From: Psychrobacter immobilis
GTDB taxonomy: Bacteria; Pseudomonadota; Gammaproteobacteria; Pseudomonadales; Moraxellaceae
Reading direction: 5' to 3'
Length of the DNA stretch: 64,000 nucleotides
NCBI RefSeq assembly: GCF_904846185.1
Contig: NZ_CAJGZQ010000005.1
Coordinates: forward strand, 1 to 64,000
This document shows, in pieces, positions 1 through 9,406 of this stretch (within the stretch, counting starts at the first letter, position 1; each line of letters opens with the position of its first letter). Position numbers and translations under genes: made by a program. Under the pieces are notes generated by a model that did not search any database, had not been told where the DNA came from, and saw only the letters and a program-made list of their open reading frames with translations.

Positions 1-140
1 TAGTGACTACCAAATAGTGACTACCAAATAGTGACTACCAAATAGTGACTACCAAATAGTGACTACCAAATAGTGACTACCAAATAGTGACTACCAAATA
101 GTGACTACCAAATAGTGACTACCAAATAGTGACTACCAAA
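1..140. repeat. 14-bp tandem repeat, 10 perfect copies
   Basis: Ten uninterrupted identical copies of a 14-bp unit (TAGTGACTACCAAA on the plus strand, TTTGGTAGTCACTA on the minus strand) run from the first base of the window to 140. The array starts at the window edge, so the true copy number may be higher. There are no spacers, so it is not a CRISPR. The unit length is not a multiple of three and the unit carries stop codons, so it is unlikely to be translated. It lies downstream of the adhesin gene. Confidence 0.97.
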
Positions 141-175
141 TCATCACGCTGAAAACGTCTTCATGCTCATGTCGC

Positions 176-208
176 AAAAAAGCAAGGCATCAGATGCCTT
201 GCTTTTTT
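176..208. terminator. bidirectional intrinsic terminator after the adhesin gene
   Basis: An A-run, a perfect GC-containing stem (GCAAGGCAT / ATGCCTTGC) with a 3-nt loop and a T-run form a symmetrical hairpin. It sits about 55 bp beyond the stop codon of the minus-strand adhesin gene, which it probably terminates. It could also act on plus-strand transcripts. Confidence 0.9.
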
Positions 209-263
209 ATGACTAATTTTTATAACTAACAAATCACTTTACTTGATAGTAGGCTTGATTGCT

Positions 264-3200
264 TTAATCAAAATGGAAGCCTGCACCAATCGAGCCGCCA
301 GCGTTACCTTGGGTATCAGCGGTGCCGTTTACCTTCATGACCCAACGACCATCATTGGATAACTTCGAGAAGCCAATAGCAACTGCACTTTCCCCATTGT
401 ACGTTCCTATACCGCCACCGATTAAGGATTTACCAGCGATGTAAGCTTGCGGTAGTGAAGACATTGCCATGGCGGCTGAGATACCAGCATTTGCATCGTC
501 TTCGACTTCACCAATTTTATAACCTAGCTCATTCATGTTGTTGCCAAGTCTTTGACTAACAGCATCTAATTGACCCATATTTACAGCGTCTCTGGGTGCC
601 ATGCCATCAGCCACATCAGTGATCTTGTTGCCAGCGGCGTTGATACCGCTTGCAGTCATACTAGGACCACCGACAATGCTGACGCCATTATTATTAATTG
701 TCGTATTGCCAGTTTTGACGCTATCGATATTAATATCACCGTTTAGATCAAACTTAATACTACTGCCTGCTGCTGTTGTGGTGATGTTATTACCACCTGT
801 GAAGGTGAGGACACTGCCATCGCCTACTGGTTTGTTGATGGTAGCACCGCTATCAGCACCAAAATTGAGACCCGCATCTATTTTATCCTTGTTCACTTTG
901 ATATTGGTCGTATTAGTGTCGATGTTTGTTTTATTCGTGGCAATATTCGTGGTATTGGTTTGGATATTGGTAGTGTTGGCTTGGATGTTTTTATTGATAA
1001 CGACTTCTCCTTGCTTAATAGAAGCAATCGCACCGTCGATACTATTTTGACCAGTACCACCAATATTACTATTGGTAAAGGTACCATCTACAGGATTGTA
1101 GACTGTCTCACCGCCAATGATACTACTGATGCCACTACCTTGTGCATAGAGCTGACCACCATTGATAGCATCTTTGCTGCCTTCAGAGACATCGCCATTC
1201 ACAACGTTTGTAATCTTAGTGTCAGCAGCATTGATACCCGCTTTGGTGACACTAGGTCCACCTGTAATAGTCAGCCCATTATTATTCATAATGGTATCAC
1301 CCGTCGTTACGCTATCTAAATTCAGGTCTGGATTTAAATCGAAGCTAATGTCATTGACGCCTGCCAATGGTGCAGTAGCAAGTAGGCCAGGGCTAACATT
1401 ATTGTCCGCTGATCTAGATACTTTAATATTACCATCTGTACTGTTCAAATCGATGGCGCTGCCTTGTTTGATCATAGTGGCAACATCACCCTGAGCCGTT
1501 AGTCCCCAACCTTGATCAAGGGCAAACGTCGTGGCGTTCAACTGTCCGACAGTCGCCGCATCTGTATCTGCAATACCAGCAGCTACATTGGTGATTCTGT
1601 TAAAACCATTGTCAAGACCACTACTGCTCAGTCTAACCGTTCTACCGGGACCATTATCGGTAAAGGTAAAGCCATTACTATTCATAATGCTATTACCAAT
1701 CTGCATGCTACCCTCATTGCCTAAATTCAACTGGTTATTCAGTTTCACCTGAACACCCGTTGCCGAGGCCATCGTCGTAATGTTGCTATCACCAGTGACG
1801 TTGATGGTATCACCTAAAGCAAACTGCTGGTCGTTGGCACTATTGCCATCACCGATTTTGATGCCTTTAGCCACGAGACTATTGGTTGCTGACAATTGGT
1901 CGAAGTTTACCGCATCCTTACCTGTGGTCGCTTCTGCAACGTTAGTAATTTTATTGCCACCATTGTTCAGACCATTGGCTGAGATGCTGACACCGCTACC
2001 AAAGTTTGCGCTGTTAAGACCAGTTAAATCTTTCGCAAGTTTCACGGTCAATGTGCTGGTACCGTCAGCAACGACGCCAATGTTGTTGCCATTTGACAAG
2101 TCACTTGCCACGGTCGCGCCACCTTTGATTGTCAGCTTGTCACCAAGCTGACGATTAACGGTAGTACCCGTGTCACCATCGAAATCAAAACCTTTATCGA
2201 TGGTCGTGGTCGTGGCTTGTAGTTGACCAAAGTTTACGGCATCGCTGGCTATTGTACCGTTAGCGACATTGGTAATTTGATTGCCACCATTGTCCAGCCC
2301 ACTATTACTGAGTCTGACCGTTTGATTAGTCCCACCCATAAATGTGACACCATCAGCGTTGACGACTGTAGTTCCTGTGGTCAAGCTGGTTGAGACTAAG
2401 TCGGCAGCAGTAGCAACTTTGATACCGCCATTGTCAGCGGTCAAGACAATATTGTCACCAGTAATAAAGTTGGCTGTATTATTGTCTTTATCCAAAGTCT
2501 TGACATCAGCACCATTGATTTGTGTCACTACCGTTTGCATCGCACTATCGGCTTTTACCAAGCTTGCCTTACTACCTTCGCTTAGATCAACTTGATAGTC
2601 GGTGATATTGGTATCAGGATCTTTGACACTAGTGCTAACTGTTAGTGCATTAGCATCTGCAGTAGAAACACTGGCGCCATTGGCATTGACAGTATAGACA
2701 TCCTGTCCAGTATCGCTATCGGTTGAAAAGTCAACACTGGCAACATTCGTACCTTTAACTACTTTGGTTCTCGCTCCTGCGGCTGCCATTTGTACATCAC
2801 CAATATTCGCCGCATTGCTTACTGTATTACCACCGCTTTTTACTCCCTTGATCTGGGTGTCGTTGGCATTGATACCAGTAGTAGAGATACTAACACCACC
2901 AAAATCTGCACTAGTGAGGCCCGTTAAAGTTGGAGACAGACCGAGAGCAATTCCATCGCCTGTTGATAAGCCAGTGGTGGTTAAATTGCTGTCTGTATCA
3001 AACTTAATTTCTTCACCCAAGGCGAAGGTTTTTTTGAGAGTGCCGCCGCTACTTGCATCATTCACGTTAAACTTGATGCCTTTAGCAATATTGTCAGTAT
3101 TGGTACCAATATTGGTGGTATTGGTTGAGATGTTGTTAGTATTGGACGTGACTTGTTGGTTGGTATTAAATAACTGACCACCATTGATGGCGTCTTTGCT

Positions 3201-6200
3201 ATTTAGACTGACCGTACCATTAGAAACATTGACGACCTTCTTATTACCCGCATTGACCCCGCTTTTGGTGATGCTTGGACCATTCAAAATGGTCAGACCA
3301 TTGCTGGTTAACGTGGCATTGGTAGGGTTAAATATGCTTCCACCCGTTACCGTGACACCTGCACCACTAACGGTAGTGACGCCAGTGAGCACGCCGCCAG
3401 TGAGAATACCTAGACCATTGACCGTTGTGCCGTTTAATAAGTTGCCAGTGCTAACGCTGCCTGTTGTACCTAGGTTTAAGTTATCATTAAGCTCGACTTC
3501 GATTTTGCCATTTTTTACTCGGGTGTCGATGTTGCTGTTAGAGCCAACTACCTCAACGGCTTGTCCCAATGGTTTCTGTACTGTATTACCATCAGCAGCT
3601 TTTAGCGCAAAGCCTGAGGTGGATACACCAGTAATGGCACTATTCAAATCACCGATGTTTGCTGCATTGGTTTCTGTTGTGCCACCGCTAGCCACGCCTG
3701 AGATGACTTTATCACCTGCGTTGATACCAGTAGATGAGATACTAACGCCGCTATTAAAGCTTGCGCTATCCAGACCTGTTAAGTTGTTGGCTAAGCCAAG
3801 TTTGATTCCATCACCCGTTGATAAGCCAGTGGTGGTTAAATTGCTGTCTGTATCAAACTTAATTTCTTCACCCAAGGTGAAGGTTTTTTTGAGAGTGCCG
3901 CCGCTACTTGCATCATTCACATTAAACTTGATGCCTTTAGCAATATTGTCAGTGTTGGTGCCAATATTGGTAGTATTGGTTGAGATGTTGTTAGTATTGG
4001 TCGTAACATTAGTATTAGTCGTTTCTAGCTGACTAAAATTCACCGCATCTTTTGCGTTAACCCCATCATCAACGTTAATAACTCTCTTATTACCCGCATT
4101 GACCCCGCTTTTGGTGATGCTTGGACCATTTAAAATGGTCAGACCATTGCTGGTTAACGTGGCATTGGTAGGGTTAAATATGTTTCCACCCGTTACCGTG
4201 ACACCTGCACCACTAACGGTAGTGACGCCAGTGAGCACGCCGCCAGTGACAATACCTAGACCATTGACCGTTGTGCCGTTTAATAAGTTGCCAGTGCTAA
4301 CGCTGCCTGTTGTACCTAGGTTTAAGTTGTCATTGAGCTCGACTTCGATTTTGCCATTTTTTACTCGGGTGTCGATGTTGCTGTTAGAGCCAACTACCTC
4401 AACGGCTTGTCCCAATGGTTTCTGTACTGTATTACCATCAGCGGCTTTTAGCGCAAAGCCTTTGTTAATAGTCGTGGTATTATTTCCGACCGCTTCATTG
4501 GTCGCATATAATTGACTACCATTCACGGCATCTGTACTAGCCGCAGTGACAGCTCCACCAGCGACGTTTTTGATCTGACGCTCAGATCCTACTACGCCCA
4601 CGGATACTTGCGCACCCTCTCGTAGCATGCCCTTATCATCAATGACATTACCGGCGATATCATATACCACGCCACCAACTGTCATTGTCTTTTCAGAGCT
4701 TGCACTTGTTGCTGTTGTAGAGCCTGCACCTAAAGAGACTGAACCATCTTTGCTAGCTGACGCACCAACACCGAACGCTGAAGAAGCCGTTCCCGAGGTA
4801 TTGGAATGAACACCAACGGCTGTAGACAGATCACCTTTAGACAGCGATTTTGCACCAATGGCTATCGACGCAGCACCTCCAGCTTCGGTATTAACATTGT
4901 ACTGATTGGTTTCTACCAAATCTTTACCTACGTAGGATTTGAAAACATCGTTAACTGTGCCACTATTTAATGGTGACAACGGACTACCATCGATATTAGT
5001 TTTCGATGCAAAATTTAGGTCATCACCGCCTATTGCGATAGACGATGCCCCTCTAGACACGACGTTAGCACCGATAGCAATCGATTGCTCACCACTTGCC
5101 ATCGTCTGTTGCCCAAATTCTGAGCTGCCAATCGCAATGGTTTGGCTGCCTGTGGCTTTTGCATTTCCGCCCAGCGCCATGGCGTTATAACCTGTCGCTC
5201 CGTCGTTATTAGCATTACCGATAGCAGCTGAGTCCACGCTATAATACTTGGTTTTATTATTAGCGACAGTATTCGACAGCCCCGTTAGCTGAGCCACATT
5301 GACAGCATCACTGTCACTGCTACCTGCTGCGACGTTTACAATCTGACGGTTGCCACCCGCTGCTCCTGTTCCTACAGAGACCGCGCCAAGTGTAACGCTA
5401 TCCGTTGCTTGGATGACTGAACTATCTGCTCCTACTGGCACAAAACCACTGGCACCACCAGCACGATTTGCAGTAGAGTTTGAACCTAATGCGATGCCAT
5501 TTACTGCGTTAGATCGAGAGCCGACACCAAAAGCAAGACTGTTATCAGCAGTCGCTTTTGCATTACTACCAAAGGCAATCGTATCACTGCCAACTGCTTG
5601 AGTTTGTCCATTCGCTCTATAACCTACATTTGCTTGATCAGCCACTGTACCTGCATTTTCAAAATCAGTTGAACCAATCGCAATACCACGTTTGCCTGAG
5701 GCAAGTGCTGAATGACCAACAGCTAGAGAGCCTTGACCCGTTGCTGAGGAGACATTACCGATAGCCTGAGCAAAGTCAGCAGTCGCTGCCGATTGACGTC
5801 CAAGCGCTAACGAGGTATTTCCATTAGAATACGCTGCCGCCCCAATTGCCACAGATGACCGACCAATGGCTTTTGCTTGAGTGCCTAGAGCAGTAGCGAC
5901 GTCACCGGCTTCTGTCCCAGTGCCAATGGCGGTACTACCAGAGTTGTTTTGTGAACCACCCGTCCAAGTAAATGACGGATTGCCTCTATCGACCAGATTG
6001 AAGTTTTGCCCAGCGTCCGCTTCACAGCCAATGGCAACCGAATAGCTGCCTTCAGCATTCGCTTCAGTACTGTTTGTATTACAAGAAGAAATTGCCGTAC
6101 CAGATCCCGTACCACCGCCGACATTCACTTGTGCAAAAGCTTGCGGTGACATTGTAAATCCAGCCGCCAGCATCCCTATGGCGATCGTGGATAGTCGGAA

Positions 6201-6353
6201 AAATTGGGTAGAAGAAAGATTAGAAGTCGTATTGATGGTCGCGTTTGCGCTCACGCTAGATTTGGAAGATTTGCCGCGCCCCTTTGCATATTCACCAACT
6301 GCGGTAAAACAGCTCAAGGCTTCATTCCATATTACTTTATAGATGCGGTTCAT
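264..6353 (-). CDS. trimeric autotransporter adhesin (YadA/Hia/UspA type)
   Basis: A 2029-residue surface adhesin of the type Vc secretion family, expected to form a homotrimer anchored in the outer membrane. The N-terminus is an extended signal peptide (ESPR, MNRIYKVIWNEAL) followed by a hydrophobic core and a likely cleavage after AFA at residue 74. A YadA-like head of repeated xxAIG/xxAxG motifs spans roughly residues 100-580. A long stalk follows, with many DAVN-QL neck motifs and NTTNI coiled-coil heptads. The last 75 or so residues are the YadA anchor, ending in Phe-Asp. I chose the ATG at 6353 over an upstream GTG at 6362 because the ribosome site GGGAG lies 8 nt before the ATG and would overlap the GTG. 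It has an internal tandem duplication of about 282 residues. The role in adhesion or biofilm is family knowledge; the ligand is unknown. Confidence 0.95.
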   Translation of the reverse strand: MNRIYKVIWNEALSCFTAVGEYAKGRGKSSKSSVSANATINTTSNLSSTQFFRLSTIAIGMLAAGFTMSPQAFAQVNVGGGTGSGTAISSCNTNSTEANAEGSYSVAIGCEADAGQNFNLVDRGNPSFTWTGGSQNNSGSTAIGTGTEAGDVATALGTQAKAIGRSSVAIGAAAYSNGNTSLALGRQSAATADFAQAIGNVSSATGQGSLAVGHSALASGKRGIAIGSTDFENAGTVADQANVGYRANGQTQAVGSDTIAFGSNAKATADNSLAFGVGSRSNAVNGIALGSNSTANRAGGASGFVPVGADSSVIQATDSVTLGAVSVGTGAAGGNRQIVNVAAGSSDSDAVNVAQLTGLSNTVANNKTKYYSVDSAAIGNANNDGATGYNAMALGGNAKATGSQTIAIGSSEFGQQTMASGEQSIAIGANVVSRGASSIAIGGDDLNFASKTNIDGSPLSPLNSGTVNDVFKSYVGKDLVETNQYNVNTEAGGAASIAIGAKSLSKGDLSTAVGVHSNTSGTASSAFGVGASASKDGSVSLGAGSTTATSASSEKTMTVGGVVYDIAGNVIDDKGMLREGAQVSVGVVGSERQIKNVAGGAVTAASTDAVNGSQLYATNEAVGNNTTTINKGFALKAADGNTVQKPLGQAVEVVGSNSNIDTRVKNGKIEVELNDNLNLGTTGSVSTGNLLNGTTVNGLGIVTGGVLTGVTTVSGAGVTVTGGNIFNPTNATLTSNGLTILNGPSITKSGVNAGNKRVINVDDGVNAKDAVNFSQLETTNTNVTTNTNNISTNTTNIGTNTDNIAKGIKFNVNDASSGGTLKKTFTLGEEIKFDTDSNLTTTGLSTGDGIKLGLANNLTGLDSASFNSGVSISSTGINAGDKVISGVASGGTTETNAANIGDLNSAITGVSTSGFALKAADGNTVQKPLGQAVEVVGSNSNIDTRVKNGKIEVELNDNLNLGTTGSVSTGNLLNGTTVNGLGILTGGVLTGVTTVSGAGVTVTGGSIFNPTNATLTSNGLTILNGPSITKSGVNAGNKKVVNVSNGTVSLNSKDAINGGQLFNTNQQVTSNTNNISTNTTNIGTNTDNIAKGIKFNVNDASSGGTLKKTFALGEEIKFDTDSNLTTTGLSTGDGIALGLSPTLTGLTSADFGGVSISTTGINANDTQIKGVKSGGNTVSNAANIGDVQMAAAGARTKVVKGTNVASVDFSTDSDTGQDVYTVNANGASVSTADANALTVSTSVKDPDTNITDYQVDLSEGSKASLVKADSAMQTVVTQINGADVKTLDKDNNTANFITGDNIVLTADNGGIKVATAADLVSTSLTTGTTVVNADGVTFMGGTNQTVRLSNSGLDNGGNQITNVANGTIASDAVNFGQLQATTTTIDKGFDFDGDTGTTVNRQLGDKLTIKGGATVASDLSNGNNIGVVADGTSTLTVKLAKDLTGLNSANFGSGVSISANGLNNGGNKITNVAEATTGKDAVNFDQLSATNSLVAKGIKIGDGNSANDQQFALGDTINVTGDSNITTMASATGVQVKLNNQLNLGNEGSMQIGNSIMNSNGFTFTDNGPGRTVRLSSSGLDNGFNRITNVAAGIADTDAATVGQLNATTFALDQGWGLTAQGDVATMIKQGSAIDLNSTDGNIKVSRSADNNVSPGLLATAPLAGVNDISFDLNPDLNLDSVTTGDTIMNNNGLTITGGPSVTKAGINAADTKITNVVNGDVSEGSKDAINGGQLYAQGSGISSIIGGETVYNPVDGTFTNSNIGGTGQNSIDGAIASIKQGEVVINKNIQANTTNIQTNTTNIATNKTNIDTNTTNIKVNKDKIDAGLNFGADSGATINKPVGDGSVLTFTGGNNITTTAAGSSIKFDLNGDINIDSVKTGNTTINNNGVSIVGGPSMTASGINAAGNKITDVADGMAPRDAVNMGQLDAVSQRLGNNMNELGYKIGEVEDDANAGISAAMAMSSLPQAYIAGKSLIGGGIGTYNGESAVAIGFSKLSNDGRWVMKVNGTADTQGNAGGSIGAGFHFD
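2776..4463. repeat. internal tandem duplication in the adhesin stalk
   Basis: Two adjacent units of about 845 bp (roughly 4463-3622 and 3621-2776) both begin with GFALKAADGNTVQK. DNA blocks 3239-3620 and 4085-4461 differ at only a handful of positions by eye. A second near-identical block lies at 2960-3150 and 3815-4000. The junctions between these blocks diverge, so the copies have been partly homogenised or recently duplicated. The unit keeps frame and would lengthen the stalk. Confidence 0.9.
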
Positions 6354-6770
6354 AGTGTGCACTCCCTTACAGACTGGTCAGATTTAAAAATCAGAGATAA
6401 TATCCATCTTGCAGAGAGTCGATATCACAAAATAAAACACGTTATCGGCGGATAACGATTAAATGTTTTTTGTTCATTATTTATCTTGTTAACCAACAAC
6501 TAACACTTTTTATCTTGAAAATCCCTAATCGCTCTCTCTATATATTAGTATTACCGAATATATAGAGAGAGACAATGCCGCTCATCGGGCATTTATTACC
6601 GTTCATCCAATTATATAACAAAAAATGAATATATAGATGTTTTTTGCTCCTTGCTTATATTGAATGCTCCCACTTTTTTGAAATAATCCGCTTTGAAACT
6701 TAATAAAACACACGCTTATACACACACTTTAGAGATGTTTTAAGCGCGTGTTCGCCACTTTATGCTGCTC
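6354..6770. promoter_or_regulatory. upstream region of the adhesin gene
   Basis: This 417-bp AT-rich gap separates the histidine kinase stop from the adhesin start. It must hold the adhesin promoter (minus strand) but I cannot place a convincing -35/-10 pair. It contains the perfect 15-bp inverted repeat at 6532-6571 and a smaller hairpin (AATGCC / GGGCATT) at about 6573-6592. Confidence 0.6.
6532..6571. repeat. perfect 15-bp inverted repeat
   Basis: Arms CTCTCTCTATATATT (6532-6546) and AATATATAGAGAGAG (6557-6571) are exact reverse complements around a 10-nt loop. There is no T-run on either side, so it is not a classical terminator. It lies about 180 bp upstream of the adhesin start, where it could be an operator or a 5'-leader hairpin, or could protect the 3' end of the kinase transcript. 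Confidence 0.85.
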
Positions 6771-8444
6771 TTAGTCCCCTTCAGAGTTAACAGGCAATGT
6801 TATTTGCATCACCAGCCCTTGGATATCATCTTGGCGATTATAGACATGAATCTGACCCTTGTGTGCCATTACCACGGCATGAACGATTGCCAGCCCCAAA
6901 CCATAACCCCCCGTTTCACGATGGCGAGCCGAGTCAAGCCGTACAAAGGGCTGAAAAATACGCGCCAAGTCATTATCCGCGATGCCACCACCCTCGTCTG
7001 TGATGCTGATTTGAAGTGCAGGCTTATTGCCCTCCATCTCCACTTTTTTAATGTCAGCAATGACTGTTGAATCAGAGGCCGTATGCATAAAAGCATTACG
7101 AATGACATTCTCAAGCGCACTATGCAGCTGTTCTTGATTGCCAAGCACTGTCCAAGGCGTTGTTGAATCAGTGGTAGATGAAGCGTCTGCCACCAATGCA
7201 TGACTCGGCTGCCATTGCCAACGCACGTTTTTATGCTGAAACTCAAAGCAAACGTCTTGTCCAATTTCACTGATGATGTCAGAAATATCAACCACTTCGT
7301 TTTCTATATTGTCGATCGTATATTGCTGCATTTGTAGAGATTGAATATGAATGATTTGCTCAATCAACTCATTCATCCGCGCCGACTCTTTATCTATACG
7401 GTCGAGATAACGACTGGCATTCGGTGCAAAGTCGCGAGTCAGCTCAGTCGCAACGTCTAGACGTGCCAGTGGCGATCGTAGCTCGTGCGAGATATCACTG
7501 AGCATCTGTTTGCGTGCCAGCTCACTCTCAGCCAACCGTTTTGATAGTTTAGCCACATCTTTCGCGAGTAAACCAAGCTCATCATCTCCCATTTTTGATA
7601 GGTCTGGATGGGTCTGATAATCGCCATCAATCATACGGTGTACGGTATTTTGTACACGGCGGATACGCTGAGTCATTGTACGGCTCAGCCAAATACAAAC
7701 CAAGACGCTAAAAACGAGAATAAATAGCAAACGTATGGGAAAATTGCCACGTTGCAGCGCCATAACATCAGCAAAACGCAAATGCGGACGTAATTGTATA
7801 ATGACAGACTGCTCATCTGGTAAGACGACCGTCACATCAGCCAGCTCAGGGCGACTGTCGAAATCAGCTAGCGTAGCGCTATTTGGCATCATCGGTTGCA
7901 GAATATGGTTTAAGAATGACGACTTATCATTCGACATTTTATTATTATTATTATCGTGACTATTAGTCCTGTTATTGTCCACATTGGGCTGAGCTGCCAT
8001 TGATTGCATTGAGGGTTGTATTGATAGTTGATCTACTTCACGCCGACTACCCTGCATACCTTTTTGCCTACGCTCATCTCTATTGCGATAACGCGGAAAT
8101 ATAATCGCCCCTTCTTCATCGTAAACTCTTATCTGATTCATGAGTTGACGGTCCTGACGATACATCTGCTTAACTGTACTTAAATCACCCGCTCTTAATG
8201 CCTCAACCATTTCTTGACGCTTAATCAATAAACTATCAATTTGTACGTTCATGCGAGCCGTTAATGCTTTTTCAACCAGCCAACGCTCCACCATGATCGA
8301 TAAAATAGAGGTGATTATAATTGTTAATAATAGACTTAGAAACAAACGCCAAAATAGTGTGATTCGCACTTTAAACTTTGGTGTTTGCTTAAGCATTTTA
8401 TGGTTAATAGCTTTCTTGGAAGCGTTCATCGATGAGTCCATCAT
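6771..8444 (-). CDS. sensor histidine kinase, CpxA-like
   Basis: A 557-residue inner-membrane sensor kinase. There is a transmembrane helix at about residues 27-49, a periplasmic domain with a low-complexity Asn/Gln-rich stretch (about 125-170), a second helix at about 230-250, then HAMP, HisKA and HATPase domains. The phosphorylated histidine is H320 in SHELRSPLARLD, a form typical of CpxA-type kinases. The N box (ENVIRNAF) and G boxes (DEGGGI and GGYGLGLAI) are present. The start codon overlaps the last base of the upstream regulator's stop (TAATG), so the two are translationally coupled. With a CpxP/Spy-like gene divergent next door, an envelope-stress role is a reasonable inference; the actual signal is not visible. 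Confidence 0.9.
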   Translation of the reverse strand: MMDSSMNASKKAINHKMLKQTPKFKVRITLFWRLFLSLLLTIIITSILSIMVERWLVEKALTARMNVQIDSLLIKRQEMVEALRAGDLSTVKQMYRQDRQLMNQIRVYDEEGAIIFPRYRNRDERRQKGMQGSRREVDQLSIQPSMQSMAAQPNVDNNRTNSHDNNNNKMSNDKSSFLNHILQPMMPNSATLADFDSRPELADVTVVLPDEQSVIIQLRPHLRFADVMALQRGNFPIRLLFILVFSVLVCIWLSRTMTQRIRRVQNTVHRMIDGDYQTHPDLSKMGDDELGLLAKDVAKLSKRLAESELARKQMLSDISHELRSPLARLDVATELTRDFAPNASRYLDRIDKESARMNELIEQIIHIQSLQMQQYTIDNIENEVVDISDIISEIGQDVCFEFQHKNVRWQWQPSHALVADASSTTDSTTPWTVLGNQEQLHSALENVIRNAFMHTASDSTVIADIKKVEMEGNKPALQISITDEGGGIADNDLARIFQPFVRLDSARHRETGGYGLGLAIVHAVVMAHKGQIHVYNRQDDIQGLVMQITLPVNSEGD

Positions 8445-9142
8445 TACAATACCAGCTGATAACCTTTACCACGAACCGCTTTGATCGGCTCATCATGAAA
8501 AGGTTGGAGTTTTTTGCGGAGTCGTGAGACATGCACATCAAGGCTACGGTCGAAGGGTTGTAATTCACGTTGTAAAACATGCTCTGACAGCCACGCTTTG
8601 CTCACCACCTCACCTTTTTGTTTCAGTAGCGCAACCAGTAAATCAAATTCTGTCCCCGTCACTTGTAGTTCTATGCCATCTATCTGACAAAGCCGCTGGT
8701 TTTGATCCAGATGCAAACGGCTCTCTGGTAGCGGCGTATGCTCTGATGTCGCTGCGCTAGTACGTTTGATGACGGCATTAATACGTGCCAGCAGTTCTCT
8801 AGGATTGCAGGGTTTGGTAATATAATCATCAGCACCAAGTTCAAGCCCAATGATACGATCAATCTCCTCCCCTTTTGCGGTCAGCATAATGACAGGGATA
8901 TCACTGATATTGGGCAATTGACGCAAGACACTCAATCCATCGATTTTTGGCATCATAATATCTAGCACTAAAAGGTCGTAAGCAGCAGTACCATTAAGCA
9001 CATTATTGCTCGCAGTTTTGAGTTTCTGTATGACAGCCTCACCATCGTGAACGCAGTCGCATGTCACCCCATGATTGTGCAAGTATTCTTGTAATAACTG
9101 GGTCAACTCTTCGTCATCATCGCCTAGTAGTATGTTTGGCAC
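8444..9142 (-). CDS. response regulator, OmpR/CpxR-like
   Basis: A 232-residue OmpR-family transcription factor. The receiver domain has the acidic cluster D8-D10, phospho-acceptor D61 (LDIMMP), T88 and K110 (TKP). A winged-helix DNA-binding domain fills about residues 130-232, ending in VRGKGYQLVL. It is the first gene of a two-gene unit with the kinase that overlaps its stop codon. It is transcribed away from the LTxxQ lipoprotein gene at 9407, the arrangement of cpxRA and cpxP in enterobacteria. The assignment to CpxR rather than another OmpR-type regulator rests on that context and on the partner kinase, not on a measured match. Confidence 0.92.
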   Translation of the reverse strand: MPNILLGDDDEELTQLLQEYLHNHGVTCDCVHDGEAVIQKLKTASNNVLNGTAAYDLLVLDIMMPKIDGLSVLRQLPNISDIPVIMLTAKGEEIDRIIGLELGADDYITKPCNPRELLARINAVIKRTSAATSEHTPLPESRLHLDQNQRLCQIDGIELQVTGTEFDLLVALLKQKGEVVSKAWLSEHVLQRELQPFDRSLDVHVSRLRKKLQPFHDEPIKAVRGKGYQLVL

Positions 9143-9406
9143 ATCTTTCTCCTTAAGCGTTAAATCGCTTTATGAGCCATATTATCAGTCAATTGCTTAT
9201 CGATTCGCTATAAACGTTACCTTTCTTAATACTTCATAAATGTTCGTAACCTCTAACTGTCGTAATATAGCGTCTATCAGCGACAAATACTGATAACAAG
9301 CTGTGATGGATAGTGGCTATCCGGGACACTTAGCATTCATAAGCTGATCAGATAAAAACTGACTTTTTCGCAACCAATAACGTATGCACCATAAATTAAG
9401 GTAACG
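9143..9406. promoter_or_regulatory. divergent promoter region, regulator / LTxxQ protein
   Basis: This 264-bp region must carry both divergent promoters. I looked for the enterobacterial CpxR box (GTAAA-N5-GTAAA) and found only loose GTAAC/GTAAT half-sites around 9246-9266 with the wrong spacing, so no operator is claimed. Confidence 0.5.

Noticed and set aside
1..140. CRISPR-like array
   Set aside because: Units are directly adjacent and identical, with no spacers and no cas genes nearby.
601..5764. Many open frames on the plus strand opposite the adhesin gene
   Set aside because: They are shadows of the repetitive adhesin coding sequence; their low-complexity Leu/Pro/Val-rich translations match no protein family.
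9246..9266. CpxR operator
   Set aside because: The GTAAC and GTAAT half-sites are 16 bp apart, not the 10 bp of known CpxR boxes.
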